Source: an uncultured Fimbriimonadaceae bacterium
GTDB lineage: Bacteria > Armatimonadota > Fimbriimonadia > Fimbriimonadales > Fimbriimonadaceae
Length of the DNA stretch: 64,000 nt
Direction of reading: 5' to 3'
Assembly: GCA_937961665.1 (NCBI GenBank)
Contig: CALGMO010000065.1
Span: forward strand, 1 to 64,000
Every line of letters begins with the position of its first letter. Position 1 is the first letter of the stretch. A program made the position numbers and the translations under genes. Below, piece after piece: positions 34,401 to 42,472 of this stretch. Under the pieces are notes generated by a model. That model was not told the origin of the DNA, did no database searches, and saw nothing but the letters and a program-made list of their open reading frames with translations.

Positions 34401-34619
34401 ACTCCCGGCTACGTGATCTGGACGTGGGGCCTGCCGCTGGTCGACGGGACGAGCGCGCGGATGCCCGCCGCCGGAGTGTGGCGGCTGGACGGCACCCCGC
34501 TGGAGAACAACGGCCAGAAGCCGGACATCGAGGTGCAGATCACCACGGAGCAGTACTTCCGCGGAGAGGATCCCCAGCTGGCCAAGGCCGTGGAGGTCCT
34601 GCTAGGCAAGGTGCGCTAG
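31437..34619 (+). CDS. exported tricorn-like protease (beta-propellers, PDZ, S41 peptidase)
   Basis: 1060 aa. Signal peptide (about residues 1-22, GWLCATLALTAAVAAA), then two propeller regions with repeated LALSPDGSSLAFV-type blades, a PDZ-like domain (about 755-850) and the C-terminal serine peptidase domain. The catalytic layout fits archaeal tricorn: Ser747-His748 in EASHSEVG and nucleophile Ser967 in SSFSNAEMF, 219 residues after the histidine as in Thermoplasma tricorn (His746, Ser965). Glu1023 lies in PLENNG near the known Glu1023. It would degrade peptides, and a signal peptide implies action outside the cytoplasm, unlike the classical enzyme. Confidence 0.9.
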   Translation: MFRSMRGWLCATLALTAAVAAAQLDQAAPKPIRGVRNLALSPDGSSLAFVYKGDVWVVSSQGGRATRLTGNVEMDSNPVWSPDGRWIAFASNRDGRTDTYLVPVEGGAPQRLTWSGVGPSAWTPDGKEILVSQNREDTFPGLYAIDVKTTAVRRLYRDFVGIGSPTVSPDGKLVAFNRRGFPWYRPRYQGSAAASLWLLDTSTGKARPLRENGFQHLWPRFGSDGKTVYTVTVGELTPSSSPLNRPIGKIVDSPERTPNVYAVDLSGRARRLTSFVGGAVRSLSAAANAPLLAFEYEGDPYTMAPGGQPTKIAIFANEDELTPTTERLVLTDGASNVAISPDGERIAFVARNDIWIVPIAKGKGPNKDDATQITEWPGLDDEPVWHPDGKSLFFVSDREGPQRIYRVNVETRETSVFYKTESDAHELRLTPDRKHLAFWVSGADGGIYWIPVGGGQARKLVDDPGQHNWNTAFSFSPDGRFLAYARQKGNVPANLFVVDLSTGKEQNVTRLAATHGNPVWSADGKYLYFTSDRDGDGLYLLPLTLEDARTPDLELRYAKPKEQPKVQIDFDDIHLRIRKLTGQPVGGEPIVDRETGDLYFRSNDGDLWRCSYNGESVSKVTQGGRVGMYAFFESGDRILFEQAGTLKIFTPRQIPPRKEGDKEKPGVPAGIQDVPFRAVWVRDIRGEQRAAFYQFWRMYNRNFYDPNFHGRDWVKIRDRYAPLLESVGHRSELALVLNMMVGELEASHSEVGAPGGGPTAVPLAHLGFDIDYGYKGPGLRVASVPKGAPGSFAKTLLKPGEYVLQVNGKDVSNNELLYRDVLAGEVGRDLRLLVNASPNKSGAREVVYRALTAGEYGGILYRNRIEARRKWVDQASGGKVAYVHISGMGGGNFTQFNREVWSESLGKKAVIIDVRDNGGGNISDRLIDILERVPHSYYRDRDGETRPAPDQSWDLPTVVLHAESSFSNAEMFPYAMKARRLATLVGMPTPGYVIWTWGLPLVDGTSARMPAAGVWRLDGTPLENNGQKPDIEVQITTEQYFRGEDPQLAKAVEVLLGKVR

Positions 34620-34632
34620 AGGGTGAGGGCCG

Positions 34633-36471
34633 TCACGGCCTCGGCGTGGCGGCCCCCTCGTCGCACCCGGGCTTGGCTCGGGGGCCTGTCTTCGTCCAGT
34701 CCAGAGCGGGTAATCCCCTGCGTCTCAGCTCGTCGGACGGTGTCCAGCGCAGGCCGTCGAGGCGTCCGAGACTCGGCACGTCGCGCTCCCGGAGGGTCGC
34801 CCTTCCGGTCTCCGAATAGTCGCTTAGCGCGACGCGGACGAGCCGCCTGGGACCGGCGAGGATCGCGTCCATCGGAAGTCGGCCGAAGGCAGCTTCGGGA
34901 GCGCGAAGCGTGACCTCCCCTTCGGCCACGGCCACATTGCGCTCCAGCCTGTAGCCTTCGCTGCGGGCGAAGGTCATCAGGATCGGTCCGCCGTTCACGA
35001 ACACGTTCTCGCGGATCGTGTTGCCCTTGGCCATGTGATTGCGCGAGGCCTCCACCACCCCTACGCTGAGGTTCCGCTCCAGCGTGTACCCCTGACCCTG
35101 CTCGTCGATGTAGTAGGCGGCCGCGCCGTATCCGCCGGTGTCGGCGATGTCCCGGACGACGTTGCCCCGGATGGTCACGTTCTTCGAGAAGCCCGAGTAG
35201 ATGCCTCCGCCGTCGTGCAGCACGCGCATCGCCCGCTCGATGAGGTTGGCTTCGAACAGCATCCCCTCCGCGCCCCCGAGGATTCCGGTGTAGGGGGTGT
35301 CGGCGACGTGGTTGTGCCGGACGGCGGTGCGCTCCCCGCCCGCCCACAGGCCGATCGCGCTCGGGTAGAGGAAGCCCACGTTGCGAACCCGGCAGTCCTC
35401 CACCACGCTGTCGGCACCCTCCACGCGGATTCCTCCGGCGCCGCAGTCCTCCGCGAGGCATCGGGACACGGTCGTTCCGGGGGACTGCACGACACGGATG
35501 CCCCAGTTGTTGACGCGCCGGACGGTGACGTTGCGCAGGGCGAGGCCGCGGCAACCTGTCGCCGAGATCGCTCCCTCGGCTTCGCCTGCTCCGAAGCCCG
35601 CGGCTTGGGGCCTGGCGTCGCAGCCTTCGACGATCAGGTCGCGCAGGGTCACGTCCTCGGCCCCACGCAGGACGATCGCGTTGTCCACCAACGGCGCCTC
35701 GACCCGGGCTCGGTCCAGCCTCTCGCCGGGCAAGGGCCGAACCACGAGCCTGCCGTTGGCGCGATCGTGGAACCACTGGCCGGGCTGGGTGAGCCCCTCG
35801 CGGGTGTTCCACACGACGTAGTCCTGCACGCCGAACGCCCCCGGCGGGTGGCCGAGGCGGCTCGCGAAGGTCAGGATTCGACGGGAGGGGTCGTACGCCC
35901 GGACGCCGACCGTGGATTCGTCCCACATGTGGTACACGGTGACCTCGGCGTTCCGCACCTCGAACTCCGGACCGAGATCCCCCTCCCGGACCTTCATCGT
36001 CGTCAGTTCCTCGTCCGTCGGCGGCCGCTTCCATCCTCCGCCGGTGGTGCTCATCCACGGGACATCGAAGACGCTCTCGTGGCGCAGGCGGCCGCTCTGG
36101 GGAAGCCGCGCCCGGGGGCGAACTCTGCCGTCGATCGCAAGAAGGCGGAGCGGGCGGTCGGTGGGTGCTGGGGCGGACCACGTCCCGTCCGCCTCGGGCC
36201 GCCAGTTGCGGACGACCACCGAGCCGGAAACGATCGCCGGGCCTTGGAGAACCAGTCCCTTGTCCTGCGATCCCAGCTCCAGCGGCTGGGTCAGTCGGTG
36301 CACTCCGGGCAGCAGCCGGATCTGCCGGATCGAGGCAGCCCGCGCCCTGGCCACCGCGGCGGTCAGGGTTCGCAGGGGCCTCTCGCGGCTGCCCGGCTGC
36401 CCATCGTCGCCGCTCGGCGAGACGTACAGCACCACCGGGGCCACTCCGAAGCACACAACCCAAGGCAGCAT
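34633..36471 (-). CDS. secreted right-handed beta-helix protein, probable polysaccharide-active enzyme
   Basis: 612 aa. N-terminal hydrophobic export signal (MLPWVVCFGVAPVVLYV), then the common beta-helix opening VSPSGDDGQPGSRERPLRTLTAAV and multiple parallel beta-helix rungs (LRNVTVRRVNNWGIRVVQS, EDCRVRNVGFLYPS, IRGNVVRDIADTGGYGAAAY). Such proteins include GH141-like and polysaccharide lyase families; I cannot assign one. It is divergent from the GH127-like gene, and the two may act on the same plant or microbial polysaccharide. It converges on the tricorn gene with a 13-bp gap. Confidence 0.75.
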   Translation of the reverse strand: MLPWVVCFGVAPVVLYVSPSGDDGQPGSRERPLRTLTAAVARARAASIRQIRLLPGVHRLTQPLELGSQDKGLVLQGPAIVSGSVVVRNWRPEADGTWSAPAPTDRPLRLLAIDGRVRPRARLPQSGRLRHESVFDVPWMSTTGGGWKRPPTDEELTTMKVREGDLGPEFEVRNAEVTVYHMWDESTVGVRAYDPSRRILTFASRLGHPPGAFGVQDYVVWNTREGLTQPGQWFHDRANGRLVVRPLPGERLDRARVEAPLVDNAIVLRGAEDVTLRDLIVEGCDARPQAAGFGAGEAEGAISATGCRGLALRNVTVRRVNNWGIRVVQSPGTTVSRCLAEDCGAGGIRVEGADSVVEDCRVRNVGFLYPSAIGLWAGGERTAVRHNHVADTPYTGILGGAEGMLFEANLIERAMRVLHDGGGIYSGFSKNVTIRGNVVRDIADTGGYGAAAYYIDEQGQGYTLERNLSVGVVEASRNHMAKGNTIRENVFVNGGPILMTFARSEGYRLERNVAVAEGEVTLRAPEAAFGRLPMDAILAGPRRLVRVALSDYSETGRATLRERDVPSLGRLDGLRWTPSDELRRRGLPALDWTKTGPRAKPGCDEGAATPRP

Positions 36472-36547
36472 GTTTCAGTTTGGTCCAAGAAACCGTCCGC
36501 AGCGATTGCATTGTGAGGATGGAATGCGGATAGGATGATGGTTGGCC
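36472..36547. other. divergent intergenic region between beta-helix and GH127-like genes
   Basis: 76 bp. TAGGAT (36531-36536) lies 11 nt before the GH127-like ATG and might be a -10. No box with the 6-nt spacing is seen on either strand, and no clear operator palindrome. Confidence 0.3.
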
Positions 36548-38818
36548 ATGATCTCGTGTCTCCTGTTCTCTCTGCTCGCGGCGCCACAGGCGCAGCCGTT
36601 CGACCTCGCGGACGTGCGGCTGACGGCCGGCCCGTTCTTGGAGGCCCAGCGCGTGCACGCCGAGTACCTGAAGCGTCTGGAGCCGGACCGTCTGCTGGCC
36701 CGGTTTCGCGAAAGGGCCGGGCTGCAGCCCAAGGCCCAGGGATACGGCGGATGGGAGGCCATGGGCGTGTCGGGCCACAGCCTCGGCCACTATCTGTCGG
36801 CGATTGCGGCGATGGGGCGGGCGACCGGAGACCCCGAATTCCGCAAGAGGGTCGCGTACATCGTCGAGGAGCTCAAGCTGTGCCAGGACGCCCGAGGAAC
36901 CGGCTACGTCGCAGCCATCCCGGACGAGGAGCGCCTGTGGAGCGAGATCCGGAGAGGCGAAATCCGCAGCCAGGGATTCGACCTCAACGGGGTCTGGGTG
37001 CCGTGGTACACGCTGCACAAGCTGTTCGCCGGCCTTCTGGATGCGCACCGGCTGATGGGCAGCCGCAAGGCGCTGGAGATCGCCCGTCGGCTGGGTGACT
37101 GGGCGATCGACGTCACGAGGAACCTGAACGAGGAGCAGTGGCAGCGCATGCTGGCCTGCGAGCACGGTGGTATGAACGAGGTTCTGGCGGAGCTCACGGC
37201 CCGAACGAAGGATCCCCGCTACCTCGCCCTCGCCCGCAAGTTCCATCACCGGGCGATCCTGGACCCGCTGGCCGAGGGAAGGGACATTCTTCCGGGAAAG
37301 CACGCCAACACCCAGTTCCCCAAGCTGATCGGGCTCACGCGGATCCACGAACTCACCGGAGATCCGGCGGCCGAGCGCGCTGTGCGCTTCTTCTGGGAGA
37401 CCGTGGTGCGGCACCATACCTACGCCATCGGCGGCAACAGCGACCACGAGTACTTCGGTCCTCCCGATCGGCTGGCGGAGCGTCTGTCCACCAACTCCTG
37501 CGAGACCTGCAACACCTACAACATGCTCAAGCTCACTCAGAGGGTGTTCGACTGGTCGCCCAACGGCGAGGCCGCGGACTATGCGGAGCGCGCCCTCTGG
37601 AACCACATCCTCGCCTCCTCGAACCGGGAGGATGGGGGTGTGACGTACTATGTGACGCTCCAGCCCGGCACGGCGAGGACGTACAACCGACCGTTCAGCG
37701 ACTTCACCTGCTGTGTGGGAACGGGGATGGAGAACCACGCCCGCTACGGTCTCTACCTGTATGCCCACGAGGGCGCGCGTCGTCTCTACGTGAACCAGTT
37801 CGTGCCCTCGACGTTGCGCTTCCGCGAGGCCGGGCTGGAGTTCCGGCTCGAATCCGGTCTGCCCTCGAGCGGCAAGGTCCGTCTGACGGTCACCAAGGGC
37901 GGCCCGCGCAGCTTGGAGGTGCTCGTTCGGCACCCGTCCTGGGTTCGCGGACAGGTGGTCTACAGGATCGACGGGCGACCGATCCCGAGCTCGGGCAGGA
38001 ACGGGTTCGACGTCCTTCGACGGACCTGGACGGCTGGAGACTCGGTGGAGTTCGAGTTGCCGCTCGAACCGCGCGTGGAGCCCACCCCGGACAACCCGAG
38101 CCGCTTCGCCGTGCTGTTCGGGCCGGTCGTGCTGGCGGCCGATCTCGGCCGAGGCGGAGAGGTGGAGCGCCTGCCGGTGCTGGTGACCGGCGGCCGGCCG
38201 GTGCGGGACTGGCTGAGACGCTTGCCGGGCGGGCGCTTGGCCTTCCGCACCGTGGGGGTCGGTCGGCCGGAGGATCTGACGCTTCGGCCGTTCCACGAGC
38301 TGGTCCACGAGCGGGCGATCGTGTACTTCGACGCCTTCACCGAGAGCCAGTGGGCGGAGCGTGAGGCGGAGTACAGGGCCGAGGAGAGACGCCGCGCGGA
38401 GCTGGCCGCAAGGACCGTCGACGAGCTGCGGATCGGCGAGATGCAGCCCGAGCGGGACCATGGGCTCACCGGCGAGAGGACGTCGGCGGGCGAGGCCATG
38501 GGTCGCAAGTGGCGCCACGCCACCGACGGAGGCTGGTTCGAGTTCTCGCTCAAGGTCGATCCCGCCGTCCCCAACGAGCTGGTGGTGACCTACTGGGGAC
38601 CGGATTCCGGCGGGCGCGAGTTCGACATCCTCGTGGACGGCCGCAAGATCGCCACGGAGCGGCTGGACGGCCGGTTCGGACGCCGCTTCGTGGACGTGGC
38701 CTACCCGTTGCCGGAGGAGGCCACCCGGGGCAAGACCTCGGTTCGCGTCCGCTTCGCGGCTCTGCCGGACCGGTGGGCCGGAGGAGTGTTCGGGGTTCGG
38801 ATGGTGCGGTCCCGTTGA
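36548..38818 (+). CDS. GH127-family (DUF1680) beta-L-arabinofuranosidase-like hydrolase
   Basis: 756 aa from ATG 36548, starting with a short signal peptide (MISCLLFSLLAAPQAQ); an in-frame TTG at 36542 is less likely. The (alpha/alpha)6 barrel shows LGHYLSAIAAM, the CEHGGMNEVLAEL motif and the diagnostic zinc/catalytic cysteines: E319-T-C321 in CETCNTYN, and C388-C389 in CCVGTGMENH. In characterised GH127 enzymes Glu338, Cys340, Cys417 and Cys418 hold zinc and a cysteine is the nucleophile. A C-terminal beta domain of about 150 residues ends the protein (FDILVDGRKIATERL). Expected to release L-arabinofuranose or related sugars outside the inner membrane. Confidence 0.9.
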   Translation: MISCLLFSLLAAPQAQPFDLADVRLTAGPFLEAQRVHAEYLKRLEPDRLLARFRERAGLQPKAQGYGGWEAMGVSGHSLGHYLSAIAAMGRATGDPEFRKRVAYIVEELKLCQDARGTGYVAAIPDEERLWSEIRRGEIRSQGFDLNGVWVPWYTLHKLFAGLLDAHRLMGSRKALEIARRLGDWAIDVTRNLNEEQWQRMLACEHGGMNEVLAELTARTKDPRYLALARKFHHRAILDPLAEGRDILPGKHANTQFPKLIGLTRIHELTGDPAAERAVRFFWETVVRHHTYAIGGNSDHEYFGPPDRLAERLSTNSCETCNTYNMLKLTQRVFDWSPNGEAADYAERALWNHILASSNREDGGVTYYVTLQPGTARTYNRPFSDFTCCVGTGMENHARYGLYLYAHEGARRLYVNQFVPSTLRFREAGLEFRLESGLPSSGKVRLTVTKGGPRSLEVLVRHPSWVRGQVVYRIDGRPIPSSGRNGFDVLRRTWTAGDSVEFELPLEPRVEPTPDNPSRFAVLFGPVVLAADLGRGGEVERLPVLVTGGRPVRDWLRRLPGGRLAFRTVGVGRPEDLTLRPFHELVHERAIVYFDAFTESQWAEREAEYRAEERRRAELAARTVDELRIGEMQPERDHGLTGERTSAGEAMGRKWRHATDGGWFEFSLKVDPAVPNELVVTYWGPDSGGREFDILVDGRKIATERLDGRFGRRFVDVAYPLPEEATRGKTSVRVRFAALPDRWAGGVFGVRMVRSR

Positions 38819-38905
38819 TGGAACCCGGGGCGATCTCCTGCGGTTCCTAGATGCAGGTGCCGACAACTTGGTAGGGACAACCCGCGGCGGGTGGCTGCCG
38901 CTACG

Positions 38906-38912
38906 GTATCTT
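38906..38912 (+). promoter_or_regulatory. possible -10 box for the Wzz/BY-kinase gene
   Basis: GTATCTT in the 182-bp gap after the GH127-like gene, about 88 nt before the ATG at 39001, so this mRNA would have a leader. No convincing -35. An imperfect GAACC...GGTTC repeat (38821-38845) might end the upstream transcript. Confidence 0.3.
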
Positions 38913-39000
38913 TGGGCCTGATCGGCCCCGATCCCGTCGGTACGGCACGACTCTTGCCGGAGGCGAACAAGGTCGGCACTCCCAAAGCCACGATGAACCC

Positions 39001-41148
39001 ATGAAGCACGATCTGCAGGAGCACTACTCGGGCGACCTCTCCTTCCGGGACTTGGTCGGCATCTTCAAGCGTCAGTGGCCGCTCACTCTCGTCACGGTGG
39101 TCCTGTTCGTGGTTCTGGCGGGTGTCTACACCGCGATCACACCCTCCAAGTACCGCAGCACGGCGCGGGTTCTCATCGAGAACAACCCCGCCCGCTCGGG
39201 AGGGCAAGGGGATCCGCTGAGCATCATCTCGTACCAAGAGGCGATCTTCGACGTCCCGACGCAGATCCAGATCATGCAGAGCCCGCAGATTCTGAACGAC
39301 GCTGCGGTGCAGGCGGGTCTGATGGCGCCGCAGACGCAGGGCCAGCTGGAATCCGCGCCGTCGGTGGATGTTCGGTCGATCGGCGACACGGGTGTGCTGG
39401 AGATCAACGTCGACTCGCAGAACCCGGAGCACACGAAGAAGCTCGCCGACGCGCTGCCAACGGTGTTCGGCCGCTACATCCAGAGTCGCCAGCGGGACGC
39501 CCTGGGGCGGGCGATCTCCTACCTGAACAAGCGGCTCGAAGAGGAGACGAGGGAGCTCGCCAAGGCTCAGACGGAGCTGGTGAACTTCCGCAAGCGCCAC
39601 AACGTGGTGGACTCCAACACCGAGATGGGCATCCGCGTGAGCTTCGACAGCGCGGCCCAGCAGCAGGTGGCTCAGGCGGAGACCGCCGTGCAGGCGGCGT
39701 TGGCCCGCCTGCAGGAGCTGGAGGTGCAGCGAGCCTCGCTCCCGCAGATGATCGAGCAGCCCTCCACCGTGCAGAGCACCGCCGAGCTGGAGCAGGAGAA
39801 GGGCAACCTGGATCGTCTGCTCGCCGCCCGCCGCCAACTGCTGCTGACGTACAACGAGAACAGCCTCGCGGTGCGGAAGATCGACGAGCAGATCGCCTCG
39901 CAGAAGCAGTACATCGAGAACCTCCAGAAGCGTCTGCTCGTCAAGCCTTCGATCAAGAACCCGCAGCTGGACGCGCTGGACGCCCAGATCGTGGCCGCGA
40001 AGGCCGAGCTGAAGTCCGCCCGCGCCCAGCTCGCGGCGGCCCAGAGCCAGGCCGCGCAGCGCAGCAGCAGCCTGATGTCGATGCAGAGCCTGGCCAAGCA
40101 GCAAGCGGCCTTGGAGTCGAAGGTCGCGGAGCGCGAGCAGACGATCCGTCGGCTCTCGGCCACGGTCGACGACCTGGTGCTGCGCGACAATGCCCTGAAG
40201 ACCCCGATGAGCGTGGTGATGGCCGCCTCGGAACCGGTCAAGATCGCGCCCAAGGCCGAGATGAACCTCGTCGTCGGAGCGCTCTTCGGCCTCGTGTTCG
40301 GCCTGATGCTCGCGATGGCGCGGGACACGCTGCAGGATCGGGTCTCCTCCGACCGCGACGCCAAGCACGTCTCGGGACTGGACATTCTCGCCCGGCTTCC
40401 CGTGATCAAGAGGGCCAGCCCGTTGGTGGCCCGCAGCGGGGATCCGCTGGCCTTGGACCGGTACCGGCTTCTGCGCAGCAACATGGCCTTGGCGCACGAG
40501 TACCAGAAGAACGGGACCGGACTGGTGCGCGCGGAGGACGGCATCGACGTGTTCGACGGTGAGTTCCACCCCACGGCGGTGATGCCGTACAACGACCCGA
40601 GCCTCAAGGCGGTGATGGTGACCAGCACCTTCGCCGGAGAGGGCAAGTCCGTCGTGGCGGCCAACCTGGCCACGGCGATGGCCCTGGACGGGCGGTCGGT
40701 CATCCTGGTCGACGCGAACCTGAGGATGCCGACCGTGCACAGGGCGTTCGGGGTGGAGCAGGTTCCCGGCCTGTCCGAGGTGCTGAACGGTGAGAAGGAG
40801 CTGGAGGAGGTCATCAAGGACTCGCCCATCCAGAACCTGCGCGTGGTGCCGGCGGGAACCCTGCCGAGCAACCCGTCGGGCCTCATCGCCTCCGATCGGA
40901 TGGTCGAGACCCACGAGAGGCTGAAGGAGATGGCCGACGTCGTGGTCTACGACACCGTGAGCAGCTTCGCGCTCGCCGACTCGCAGGCGCTGGCGGCCAT
41001 CGTGGGCACGGTCCTGTTCGTCACGAAGGTGGGCGGCCCGAAGAAGGACGACATGCGCGAGGCCATCTCGACCCTGAAGATGACCAAGGCCCGCATCCTC
41101 GGCATCGTGGTGAACAAGGATCCGTCCGCCCGCGTGGTTCTCAGCTGA
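39001..41148 (+). CDS. Wzz-BY-kinase fusion (polysaccharide co-polymerase with ATPase domain)
   Basis: 715 aa inner-membrane protein of exopolysaccharide assembly. First helix at about 28-45 after FRDLVGIFKRQWP, a long periplasmic part with coiled coils (about 160-400), and a second helix near 420-440 (NLVVGALFGLVFGLML). The cytosolic ATPase has Walker A FAGEGKSVVAANLA near 545, Walker A' VILVDANLRMP and Walker B VVVYDTVSS. The tyrosine-rich C-terminal tail of true Wzc/BY-kinases is missing; the protein ends KDPSARVVLS. It may act as a chain-length ATPase rather than a self-phosphorylating kinase. No glycosyltransferases or wzx/wzy are adjacent. Confidence 0.87.
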   Translation: MKHDLQEHYSGDLSFRDLVGIFKRQWPLTLVTVVLFVVLAGVYTAITPSKYRSTARVLIENNPARSGGQGDPLSIISYQEAIFDVPTQIQIMQSPQILNDAAVQAGLMAPQTQGQLESAPSVDVRSIGDTGVLEINVDSQNPEHTKKLADALPTVFGRYIQSRQRDALGRAISYLNKRLEEETRELAKAQTELVNFRKRHNVVDSNTEMGIRVSFDSAAQQQVAQAETAVQAALARLQELEVQRASLPQMIEQPSTVQSTAELEQEKGNLDRLLAARRQLLLTYNENSLAVRKIDEQIASQKQYIENLQKRLLVKPSIKNPQLDALDAQIVAAKAELKSARAQLAAAQSQAAQRSSSLMSMQSLAKQQAALESKVAEREQTIRRLSATVDDLVLRDNALKTPMSVVMAASEPVKIAPKAEMNLVVGALFGLVFGLMLAMARDTLQDRVSSDRDAKHVSGLDILARLPVIKRASPLVARSGDPLALDRYRLLRSNMALAHEYQKNGTGLVRAEDGIDVFDGEFHPTAVMPYNDPSLKAVMVTSTFAGEGKSVVAANLATAMALDGRSVILVDANLRMPTVHRAFGVEQVPGLSEVLNGEKELEEVIKDSPIQNLRVVPAGTLPSNPSGLIASDRMVETHERLKEMADVVVYDTVSSFALADSQALAAIVGTVLFVTKVGGPKKDDMREAISTLKMTKARILGIVVNKDPSARVVLS

Positions 41149-41154
41149 CGCGGC

Positions 41155-42438
41155 CTACGGCTTCCGCCACAGGATGTAGACCGGGTCCTCGCCGACCCGG
41201 TCCGGCATTCTGGGCGAGGCCGGAGAGGCTCCCGGGCCGAGGGGCATCGTCTGGACCGACTCGACGCGCCCCGGCGGCGTGGGAAGCTTCGAGCGGCTGG
41301 TCTTTCCGGATCCCGTGGGGCACCACGCCACCCAAGCCATGCGGCCCGGGTCCTTCGCGTTCTCGAACTCGAACACGAACAGATCCTCGCGCCTTTCGGC
41401 CACCTTGCGCGCGAAGCGGAATTCGCCGAGCGTGGCCATCAGATGCGCGACGGCGTGGAACGCCGGCTTGGGGGAATACTTCCGCGTGAGGCCGGAGGAC
41501 CCGTGCAGCTCCGGCAGGTCTTCGTCGTTGAACCAGTAGAGGTACGCCCGCTGGACGTCCATCGAGGCGAACAGAAGGAAGCTTCGCACGATGAACCGCG
41601 CCTGCTCCTCGTCGGAGACGTCGACCCACTTGGCGAAGTCGCCGTCTGGTTTGGGCTGGGCCGTCGAGGCGTCGTAGCCGAACTCGGTAACCCAGAGCGG
41701 GCGGTCGGGCAGGTGGCGGTCGCGCCATTCGATCGCGCTGTGGACGTCCTTCAGGTAGCGGAGGCGCTCGTCCTCCGGGTGGCTGCGCCGCCACGTCGGG
41801 TACTCCTCGAGCATCGGGTAGGTGTGGACCGTCACCACGTCCACTAGGTCCTTGGAATCCTCGAAGATCCGCAGCGTCTTGGCGTACCGGTGGCTGGCGC
41901 CGGCGGTGGCGGCGCACGTCGCGATCTTCAGGCTCGGGTCCGCCTTGCGAATGCCCTGGGCCATGGCCCTGAAGATGCGTGCGTAGAGGGCGTCGTCGAA
42001 CAGCCCCGGCTCGTTGCCTATCTCCACCGAGGAGAGGTAGGGGAACGGACTGGAAGGTCCGAACCACCTGGCCAGGCTGAACCCGTAGGCGTAGGCGTCT
42101 CGCTCCGGGTCCTTCCACTTGTCCGGCGCGAGCTCCTCGAACATCACCGTCGCGTCGACCTCGTAACCGGCCTGGATCCATGATCCGTACAGGTCTTTCC
42201 AATCCACGCCGTTCTGGGCCTTCGGAAACGGGGTCGGGTTGCGCGGGTTGTCTCCGAGGTCCCAGGAGGCGGGATGGTAGTTCCTCAGGAGGCGTGCCAC
42301 CGGCTTGTACAGGTCCGGCTTGAACAGCACCGTGTGGACGTTCAGCCCGATGAAGTCGCTCAGGACCGGCTTTGGAGAGGCGGCGAGCGCCGCGACGAGG
42401 GCTAGGGTGGCGATCATCGGAAGCGATCCTCGGCCCAT
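41155..42438 (-). CDS. secreted clan-A glycoside hydrolase-like TIM-barrel protein
   Basis: 427 aa from ATG 42438 (ATG 42417, with GAGGA upstream, is an alternative). Signal peptide LPMIATLALVAALAAS. The barrel has an acid/base motif SVEIGNEPGLF (E143) and a nucleophile motif PLWVTEFGYDAS (E252), separated as in GH39/GH5-type clan-A retaining glycosidases. The C-terminal third is a beta domain. The exact GH family is uncertain. Substrate is unknown, though the neighbouring GH127-like and beta-helix proteins point to polysaccharide use. It converges on the Wzz/kinase gene with 6 bp between. Confidence 0.75.
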   Translation of the reverse strand: MGRGSLPMIATLALVAALAASPKPVLSDFIGLNVHTVLFKPDLYKPVARLLRNYHPASWDLGDNPRNPTPFPKAQNGVDWKDLYGSWIQAGYEVDATVMFEELAPDKWKDPERDAYAYGFSLARWFGPSSPFPYLSSVEIGNEPGLFDDALYARIFRAMAQGIRKADPSLKIATCAATAGASHRYAKTLRIFEDSKDLVDVVTVHTYPMLEEYPTWRRSHPEDERLRYLKDVHSAIEWRDRHLPDRPLWVTEFGYDASTAQPKPDGDFAKWVDVSDEEQARFIVRSFLLFASMDVQRAYLYWFNDEDLPELHGSSGLTRKYSPKPAFHAVAHLMATLGEFRFARKVAERREDLFVFEFENAKDPGRMAWVAWCPTGSGKTSRSKLPTPPGRVESVQTMPLGPGASPASPRMPDRVGEDPVYILWRKP

Positions 42439-42472
42439 GCTACCCTTCCGATGTGCCAAGCTCCGATCCGTG

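Noticed and set aside
34616-38866. 1416-codon minus-strand frame across the beta-helix and GH127-like genes
   Set aside because: Shadow frame covering two well-supported genes on opposite strands; no recognisable domain.
38819-39000. Possible riboswitch or small RNA before the Wzz/kinase gene
   Set aside because: Only a weak imperfect repeat is seen; no known riboswitch core could be identified by eye.
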